Assembly (NCBI GenBank): GCA_018644785.1
Contig: JABGPV010000308.1
Location: 1-5,691, forward strand
Source: Deltaproteobacteria bacterium
GTDB taxonomy: Bacteria > Desulfobacterota > DSM-4660 > Desulfatiglandales > Desulfatiglandaceae
Length of the DNA stretch: 5,691 bases
Reading direction: 5' to 3'
Shown here: positions 1 to 3,916 of the stretch, one piece after another
How the letters are laid out: each line of letters starts with the position of its first letter
Numbering within the stretch: position 1 is the first letter of the stretch
Notes under the pieces: model-generated
What the model was told of the DNA's origin: nothing
The model's input: the letters and a program-made list of their open reading frames with translations, nothing else
The model's database searches: none
Position numbers and translations under genes: made by a program

Positions 1-1
1 G

Positions 2-118
2 AAGTGGATGGTTTCACAGATCAAAATGAAAGGCGAGATAGGGTATTTGATTGAACTTGAATTAGCGACGAAAAAGGGTTTTCTCGACTTACCAGATGAT
101 TATCTAGTCGGAAGTTGA
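2..118 (+). CDS. 3' end of an unidentified gene (partial)
   Basis: An open frame enters from the left edge and ends at TGA 116-118, giving 38 residues (begins KWMVSQIKMKGEIG, ends PDDYLVGS). It is free of stops and has a protein-like mix of hydrophobic and charged residues. The other plus-strand frame that starts at base 1 reaches a stop after 17 codons. I do not recognise the family, and no motif can be named from so short a tail. It is listed because it reads like a genuine C-terminus and the sequence after its stop looks non-coding. The upstream sequence is needed for any identification. Confidence 0.45.
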   Translation, partial: KWMVSQIKMKGEIGYLIELELATKKGFLDLPDDYLVGS

Positions 119-494
119 TTAAGGCGCCCCTATCCGCTCTTTATTATGGTTATTTCGTCGGTAGCCGATTTAAGGGGATCTCTCCTAAAAATCCCCATGG
201 ATCGTGCGATGTACCCGCAGGAATCGCCCCGTGCTCCGACGAGCTGTTCTAAAGGCCCATTCTCGCACGGGGCGATTCCTGCTGGAGATCGAGAACCACT
301 GGAAAGGCTTTCCCAAGCTTGTCGAAAACGTCCGCTCCTGTGCTTTTGGGGGAACCCAAATTTTTCGAAAATCGATTTTGGCATGGCCTCCATCTCAAAA
401 ATGGATTTGAAAGGAAAGCGACGAAGGCAACTTTTTAGCGGGTATCAGTAGCCCGACAAACAACCCGCCCTTATCGCTATGGGAAAGCTAACAT
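119..494. other. Gene-free interval with inverted repeats
   Basis: No convincing gene is visible here. Open frames of 87 to 101 codons exist on both strands between 130 and 451, but they overlap each other. Their translations are low in recognisable protein character, and neither has a ribosome binding site or a match to a family I know. What the interval holds is dyad symmetry. There is a perfect 18-bp inverted repeat (217-234 / 265-282), a 6-bp hairpin GGGGAT/ATCCCC (174-179 / 191-196) and a 6-bp pair GCGGGT/ACCCGC (438-443 / 463-468). The clustering suggests a repeat element or decayed mobile DNA rather than a gene. Confidence 0.5.
217..282. repeat. Perfect 18-bp inverted repeat with 30-nt loop
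   Basis: GCAGGAATCGCCCCGTGC at 217-234 is the exact reverse complement of 265-282, with 30 bases between them (235-264). The stem is GC-rich and would form a very stable hairpin in RNA or single-stranded DNA. No T-run follows on either side, so it does not look like an ordinary intrinsic terminator. It could be a REP/MITE-type palindromic unit, a structured RNA or a recombination site. The symmetry is certain, the role is not. Confidence 0.8.
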
Positions 495-500
495 TTAAAT

Positions 501-522
501 CATAGAGGGGTCAAAATTCGGT
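501..522. repeat. Left copy of bracketing inverted repeat
   Basis: The core GAGGGGTCAAAA (505-516) recurs exactly inverted at 2257-2268. The match extends outwards through CAT(A/G) and inwards to CGGT apart from a 2-base gap. It overlaps the first of the tandem repeat units. Read outward from the enclosed segment, both copies give the same sequence, which is the arrangement of terminal inverted repeats. Confidence 0.55.
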
Positions 523-554
523 TGTCGCAAGGGGTCAATTTTCGGTTGACGTTT
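507..554. repeat. Two tandem 24-bp repeats, IS21-type terminal repeat resemblance
   Basis: Two units begin with GGGGTCAA at 507 and 531. Over their first 21 bases they agree at 18 positions (differences at unit positions 9, 10 and 19). Each contains a GTCAA...TTG(A/T)C dyad. Multiple short repeats of this GGGGTCAAttt-GGTTGAC style are known at the ends of IS21-family elements (istA/istB), and I base the comparison on that recollection. No transposase gene is present in the window. The repeats sit exactly where similarity of the adjacent ATPase fragment ends, consistent with an insertion or deletion boundary. Confidence 0.55.
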
Positions 555-878
555 CGACATATCTTGATTCGGGGGCAATTCTCCCCTCATTAACGATGAG
601 CGGGTCAAAACATCATCCCAGTTCAGATAGGCGGGATTTTTTTCATGGGGTTCTGGAAGAAATGTTAGAGCAAAGGTCGTCTTGCCGACCTGTCTGGGGC
701 CACCCACAAAGACCATTTTGTTTTTCAGGTCTTCGTCAACCGAATCGTTGATGTATCGTCTATATATTTTTTCCATGGCAAAATCACTATAACACGATTT
801 CACTCATGAGTAAAGTAGAGTGAGCACGATTTTAACAAGAAGGCAAAGTGAAACCTTGATAGGCTGTCCCGTTTGTAG

Positions 879-905
879 AAAGGGTCAAGGGTAGAAGACC
901 CCTTT
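879..905. other. Hairpin downstream of the RelE-like toxin gene
   Basis: AAAGGGTC (879-886) pairs with GACCCCTTT (897-905) with one bulged base and a 10-nt loop, just past the stop codon of the toxin gene. In the minus direction no T-tract follows, so it is at best a weak or factor-assisted terminator or an mRNA 3'-end stabiliser. Confidence 0.35.
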
Positions 906-912
906 ATAAACC

Positions 913-1206
913 TTATTTTTTATAGGCGGAGTCATGATCCGGATGAAGGGAAATAAAACGCAGGTAATCACCCTCCATTGAGACTACGGCCCTGAAAGAA
1001 CGAGTGATTCGAATAGAATAGAGGGGGTTTCCTTTCCGGGTCTTCATGTTCCTGATTCGCTCCAGGTTGAGCCCTGGTGAGCATCTAAGCTGATCGAAAT
1101 CCATCCTGGAAAGGGTCTTGAGAGTCCTGATCAAGGAGTGGACTTCATTTTTTTGCAGCTTGAAAAGATCTTTTTGGAAATCCGGAAAGTTCAGGTCAAT
1201 TCTCAA
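913..1206 (-). CDS. RelE/ParE-superfamily toxin of a type II toxin-antitoxin module
   Basis: This 97-residue basic protein is of typical RelE-superfamily size. It opens with two helices (about 7-35). A beta-rich C-terminal half follows: PLYSIRITRSFRAVVSMEGDYLRFISLHPDHDSAY (61-95). The YSIRI...FRAVV...LRFISL strand pattern and the closing H-D-x-x-Y (91-95) are typical of RelE-like mRNA interferases, which cleave mRNA at the ribosome. The activity is inferred from family, and ParE-type gyrase inhibition cannot be excluded. The start is TTG (1206-1204). It is supported by GGAG seven bases upstream and by an 11-bp overlap with the end of the antitoxin gene, which suggests translational coupling. 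The adjacent AbrB-type protein is the expected antitoxin partner. Confidence 0.85.
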   Translation of the reverse strand: MRIDLNFPDFQKDLFKLQKNEVHSLIRTLKTLSRMDFDQLRCSPGLNLERIRNMKTRKGNPLYSIRITRSFRAVVSMEGDYLRFISLHPDHDSAYKK

Positions 1207-1459
1207 GGTTTTTCTCCAGGACCGAGAAGTCTGTCTCTGATGGTGAATTTTTTGCTTCCCAACGGTCGAAGGCTTTTAACCGGTCCTGAAAGGTCTTGTC
1301 TTTGAGAAGGTTAATTTCGAATTCACTGATTATCTCAACCGGTTTTAAGATAACCGTACCGTCGGGATACATATCAACCCTAACTTTTTTACCGGCATAT
1401 TTTTTACCGATAGAGATTTGACCCTGTTTATTAACCTGTTTAACGTTTAGCATAGCCAT
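1196..1459 (-). CDS. AbrB/SpoVT-type antitoxin (partner of RelE-like toxin)
   Basis: The protein has 87 residues. The N-terminal half (1-43) reads VKQVNKQGQISIGKKYAGKKVRVDMYPDGTVILKPVEII, a swapped-hairpin AbrB/MazE-like DNA-binding domain with the usual V-x-x-x-G-x-(I/V)-x-(I/L) opening and GTVIL strand. The C-terminal half (44-87) is charged and probably helical or disordered, the part that normally wraps the toxin. It should bind the RelE-like protein and repress its own promoter. ATG 1459-1457 is preferred because GGAGGT lies eight bases upstream. A second ATG two codons later is less well spaced. The gene overlaps the toxin start by 11 bp. A TTTACA/TACATT promoter and a palindrome lie just upstream. 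Confidence 0.88.
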   Translation of the reverse strand: MAMLNVKQVNKQGQISIGKKYAGKKVRVDMYPDGTVILKPVEIISEFEINLLKDKTFQDRLKAFDRWEAKNSPSETDFSVLEKNLEN

Positions 1460-1497
1460 GGGTTATGACCTCCATGTTATTAAAAGTAGATTTTATT

Positions 1498-1525
1498 AAT
1501 GTACTATTTTAATAAATAGTGTAAA
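1498..1525 (-). promoter_or_regulatory. Promoter with overlapping operator for the AbrB-RelE module
   Basis: Minus strand: TTTACA (1525-1520, five of six -35 matches), a 16-bp spacer and TACATT (1503-1498, four of six -10 matches). A perfect dyad, ACTATTT-N4-AAATAGT (1503-1520), fills the spacer and touches both elements, which is an ideal place for autorepression by the antitoxin. The elements are seen in the sequence. The regulatory role is inferred from how type II modules usually work. Confidence 0.5.
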
Positions 1526-1563
1526 GAAAAATACACTCATGTTTTTCAGCAACCCCTCCTTAA

Positions 1564-1908
1564 TCACACCAAAGACAAGCTCAGCTTAATGGCCCCATCG
1601 ACTTCATCCATTCTCTCTTGGCTCAGACTGCCAATATGTTTTTCCAGTCTTTCCTTGGAAATGGTCAGTATCTGACTTGTTTTGATGATCGAAAGACGTT
1701 CAAGCCCCCCTTCGGGAGACCTGACCCGGACATTCATGGGATAATCCCTGATGGTGCTTGAAATGGCGGCTACAATCGTCGTCGCTGCCTTTTCATTGCC
1801 AATATCATTTTGAATAACGAGTGCGGGTCGCCTGCCCGCCTGTTCACTTCCCCTGGCGGGATTCCAGTTAACGAGCCATACGTCACCTCGCCTGGGAAAA
1901 TCCTTCAT
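1564..1908 (-). CDS. mazF: MazF/PemK-type endoribonuclease toxin
   Basis: This 114-residue PemK/MazF protein starts RRGDVWLVNWNP and continues with the family signature GSEQAGRRPALVIQND (20-35), VAAIS (46-50) and KTSQILTISKERL (76-88). MazF toxins are ribosome-independent, sequence-specific mRNA endonucleases that arrest growth when the antitoxin is degraded. Aligned by eye with Bacillus subtilis MazF (GSEQGGVRP, VAAIT), the catalytic Arg25 corresponds to Arg27 here. Thr48 is replaced by Ser50, a conservative change. The protein resembles the B. subtilis/GSEQ subgroup more than E. coli MazF. The ATG (1908-1906) overlaps the antitoxin stop as ATGA and has a strong AAGGAGG seven bases upstream, so the two genes are coupled. 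Cleavage specificity cannot be read from the sequence. Confidence 0.96.
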   Translation of the reverse strand: MKDFPRRGDVWLVNWNPARGSEQAGRRPALVIQNDIGNEKAATTIVAAISSTIRDYPMNVRVRSPEGGLERLSIIKTSQILTISKERLEKHIGSLSQERMDEVDGAIKLSLSLV

Positions 1909-2138
1909 TTTGAAACCTCCTTCTGAGCTTCAAGGGTCAACGCTGCGAATTTCTCATCTTCTTCAGCCATTTCTTCATAACCCTTGGCCATAAGGGCTTC
2001 AGTCTCTTTCTTGAGCCACAGGCTGAAAGCTTCCTGAGCAAGCTGGCTTTTTGCTATCCGACGGGTCCTCGATACTTTTTCGATAGCGTTATATGTCTCT
2101 TCATCAATGGTCAGGCTGACCTTTCTCTTGGTTCTCAT
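1905..2138 (-). CDS. Ribbon-helix-helix (CopG/MazE-like) antitoxin
   Basis: The protein has 77 residues. Residues 3-45 form a ribbon-helix-helix domain: the basic strand RKVSLTID, a first helix EETYNAIEKVSRTR, the turn RIAKSQ and a second helix LAQEAFSLWLKK. The C-terminal tail (46-77) is strongly acidic (YEEMAEEDEKFAALTLEAQKE) and is likely the toxin-neutralising segment. Partnering with MazF follows from the ATGA overlap and gene order. The ATG (2138-2136) has GGGAG about seven bases upstream. A dyad near the promoter (2169-2176 / 2188-2195) is a plausible operator. Such RHH antitoxins form dimers that bind DNA and, with the toxin, repress the operon. Confidence 0.9.
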   Translation of the reverse strand: MRTKRKVSLTIDEETYNAIEKVSRTRRIAKSQLAQEAFSLWLKKETEALMAKGYEEMAEEDEKFAALTLEAQKEVSK

Positions 2139-2168
2139 TTTACGCTCCCTTTTTTACATATATTTTAT

Positions 2169-2200
2169 ACGATGATGTATCTTATTGATCGTCGTGTCAA
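2169..2200 (-). promoter_or_regulatory. Candidate promoter and operator for the mazF module
   Basis: Minus strand: a consensus TTGACA (-35, 2200-2195) is followed after 17 bp by CATCAT (2177-2172, four of six -10 matches). The start would lie about 27 bases before the antitoxin ATG. ACGATGAT (2169-2176) and ATCGTCGT (2188-2195) form a dyad with seven of eight bases symmetric, overlapping both elements, suitable for an RHH antitoxin. A nearby TATAAA (2169-2164) is 25 bp from the -35, too far to pair with it. Confidence 0.45.
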
Positions 2201-2252
2201 TTAAATAATCATCAGGTCATCCACAAATGCCATTTACGGGCAAACCTTAATC

Positions 2253-2272
2253 ACCGTTTTGACCCCTCCATG
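2253..2272. repeat. Right copy of bracketing inverted repeat
   Basis: ACCGTTTTGACCCCTCCATG matches the reverse complement of 501-522 with one substitution and a 2-base gap. Together the copies enclose about 1.77 kb holding the ATPase fragment and both toxin-antitoxin modules. This copy also contains TTGACC (2259-2264), a good -35 element for the gene to its right. Confidence 0.55.
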
Positions 2273-2287
2273 GGAAAATGCTATAGG
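2259..2287 (+). promoter_or_regulatory. Candidate sigma-70 promoter for the YiiX-like lipoprotein gene
   Basis: TTGACC (2259-2264), a 17-bp spacer and TATAGG (2282-2287) predict transcription from about 2294. That leaves a leader of about 20 bases containing GGAGGT (2305-2310) before TTG 2315. The -35 lies inside the right-hand bracketing repeat. The ATG at 2270 would lie within this promoter, which argues against it as the start. Confidence 0.45.
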
Positions 2288-2314
2288 TGTTCATATTCAT
2301 TATTGGAGGTCGCC

Positions 2315-3916
2315 TTGTTCTCTGAATTTTTCTCTTTTATTATTTCCTTCAGAACTCTCCTTGTCATCCGGCACCGGCTGTTATTATTGGCGGTGCTCAT
2401 AGCCTCCTCCGGCTGTGCGTCACAATCCCTCCAGGGCCGAAATCAGGACCTGATTGTGTCCAATGAACAAAGTTGCTGGGACACACTCCGAAATGCCAAG
2501 GGCAACGAGAACAAACTCGCGTCCGTACTGGACCGGGAGACCGAACTTCTTCAGACCATGGTGGAGGAGCTTCTGGCGTCACGTGCCCAAACCATGCGAA
2601 TTGTTCAGAAGCTTAAGGAGAACATGAAGGAAGAGGCCCCCATGCCGCCCGGGCTTCAAAACGCCATGAAAAAAAAGATGCGAAAGGGGCTTTCCCTGAC
2701 CGACGGTTTCGCGGGTTTCATCGCTCGCCATTCCTGTTGGCTGCGGGCCGACCCAGAAATGGTGGCGGAAATGGGCCTGGATCCTGCAAACGAGACCACC
2801 CGACTCAAGGGTGTCATGCTCTCCCTTTCGGCATCATTGATGCTCTATGATACCTACCTGGGCACACTGGCCGTCTTAAACGAAGACGAACGCATCAGGC
2901 GCTTTTTAAACGCGAGCGATCTGGGATACGGCATCGAAGAAGATCAGATGGAGGCAATCACACAGGCCTTCCTGTCCCGATCAAACGCCCTATACGTGCA
3001 GGAGGGCATCGATTTCTATTCCAGCCGGATACAAGATTTTCCAGCCAGCCATGAGGGAGACAATCAACTCATCTATCTCAGTTTTCTCATTGAACAGAGC
3101 CCTTCCTTTGCCCTGCTTAGAGAAGGGTCGTCGGAGCGGGTAGAGGAGATTCAAGCCGAGACCCAAGTAAACCGGGTCCGGGACAATCTTCATGCCATCA
3201 ATCGTTCGGTGGTTGGGGGCGTCAGCGGATTTTTCGGAAATGTGATGGGGCTCGTGGAGGAAAGAAAAGGCAAGCTTTATGACGATTCCCGGGTCCTTCA
3301 AGATGTGGGGAGGACTTTGAAGCCCGGGGACATTCTTCTGGAGAAAACCCCTTTTCGGCTTACGGACCGTTTGATTCCGGGCCATTGGGGCCATGCGGCC
3401 ATCTGGGTGGGCAACGAAGAGGAATTGAAACGGTTGGGGCTTTGGGAGCACCCGGTGGTCCAAAAGCACCACAATGACATCAGACGCGGAGCGTCCGTGG
3501 TGGAGGCATTACGGGACGGGGTTCAGATGAACACCCTGGAGGATTTCCTCAATATTGATGATCTGGCCGTACTGCGCATGAAATCCATCAGCAATGAGGA
3601 TCTAGCCCAATCCATCGTCCGCGCCTTTCGACAAATCGGCAAAGAATATGATTTCAACTTTGACGTGGAGACAACCGACAAAATTGTTTGCTCGGAATTG
3701 GTCTATCTGGTCTATCCGGACCCGGATTGGCCCACGGACAGAATCATGGGGCGATACACCATCAGCCCTGACCATGTGGCCCGAAAGGCCCTTAAAGACG
3801 GCCCATTAAGCCTGATACTTCTCTATCACGACGGGAGGATTCAGAAAAACCGGGATCAAGTCTTTGAGGAGCTTATGACGGAAAAAGCACATAAAACGTG
3901 CTGCCGCCCGTTGTGA
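2315..3916 (+). CDS. Lipoprotein with YiiX/YaeF-like permuted papain-like (NlpC/P60 superfamily) hydrolase domain
   Basis: The predicted product has 533 residues. The first 34 form a lipoprotein signal: basic RTLLVIRHR, hydrophobic LLLLAVLIA, then lipobox S-S-G-C with Cys34. It should therefore be a periplasm-facing membrane-anchored lipoprotein. Residues of about 35-325 are helical, with a coiled-coil-like stretch near 65-105, and I do not recognise that part. From about 336 the YiiX/YaeF (C92-like) domain begins: KPGDILLEKT, then GHWGHAAIWVG with presumed catalytic His360, VVEALRDGV with Glu397, YDFNFD, and CSELVY with nucleophile Cys459. His preceding Cys is the permuted order of this family, so the catalytic set looks intact. 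The substrate is unknown; an amide or thioester bond in lipid or peptidoglycan-linked material is a family-based guess. TTG 2315 is chosen because GGAGGT lies five bases upstream. The frame stays open to ATG 2270 (548 residues), which has no ribosome binding site. The 3' end overlaps the convergent kinase gene by 44 bp. Confidence 0.85.
   Translation: MFSEFFSFIISFRTLLVIRHRLLLLAVLIASSGCASQSLQGRNQDLIVSNEQSCWDTLRNAKGNENKLASVLDRETELLQTMVEELLASRAQTMRIVQKLKENMKEEAPMPPGLQNAMKKKMRKGLSLTDGFAGFIARHSCWLRADPEMVAEMGLDPANETTRLKGVMLSLSASLMLYDTYLGTLAVLNEDERIRRFLNASDLGYGIEEDQMEAITQAFLSRSNALYVQEGIDFYSSRIQDFPASHEGDNQLIYLSFLIEQSPSFALLREGSSERVEEIQAETQVNRVRDNLHAINRSVVGGVSGFFGNVMGLVEERKGKLYDDSRVLQDVGRTLKPGDILLEKTPFRLTDRLIPGHWGHAAIWVGNEEELKRLGLWEHPVVQKHHNDIRRGASVVEALRDGVQMNTLEDFLNIDDLAVLRMKSISNEDLAQSIVRAFRQIGKEYDFNFDVETTDKIVCSELVYLVYPDPDWPTDRIMGRYTISPDHVARKALKDGPLSLILLYHDGRIQKNRDQVFEELMTEKAHKTCCRPL

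Larger units (their letters stand above)
495..776 (-). pseudogene. Truncated DUF4143-type (AAA_14) P-loop ATPase, N-terminal fragment
   Basis: From ATG 776-774 the reading starts MEKIYRRYINDSVDEDL and carries a clear Walker A motif, GGPRQVGKTT (residues 25-34). YLNWDD (50-55) and RGELP (64-68) follow. This is the recognisable N-terminus of the ATP-binding DUF4143/AAA_14 family, whose full members are roughly 350-450 residues with Walker B and a C-terminal DUF4143 domain. Here similarity stops near residue 71. The last 20 or so residues are a translation of the tandem repeats at 507-554, and the frame closes at TAA 495-497. It therefore lacks Walker B and everything after, and is almost certainly non-functional. 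A GTG nine codons upstream (803-801) is an alternative start, but neither start has a good ribosome binding site. The family's cellular role is poorly defined. Members often occur in variable, toxin-antitoxin-rich regions, as here. Confidence 0.85.

Noticed and set aside
130..451. Overlapping open frames of 87-101 codons on both strands in the left gap
   Set aside because: They cross the 18-bp inverted repeat, oppose each other, lack ribosome binding sites and match no family I know. They are best explained as chance frames in non-coding repeat DNA.
507..554. CRISPR-like array
   Set aside because: There are only two units with no unique spacers and no cas genes; the units are contiguous and look like IS-end repeats.
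802..811. 10-bp palindrome ACTCATGAGT upstream of the ATPase fragment
   Set aside because: It is short enough to occur by chance and is not positioned against a recognisable promoter.
2270..2314. ATG 2270 as the start of the lipoprotein
   Set aside because: It has no Shine-Dalgarno, overlaps the repeat and a good promoter, and would put an atypical Cys-containing stretch before the signal peptide. TTG 2315 with GGAGGT fits better, although the longer form is not excluded.
2990..3472. A 160-codon minus-strand frame inside the lipoprotein gene
   Set aside because: It lies entirely antisense to a gene with clear catalytic motifs and signal peptide, and its translation shows no domain.
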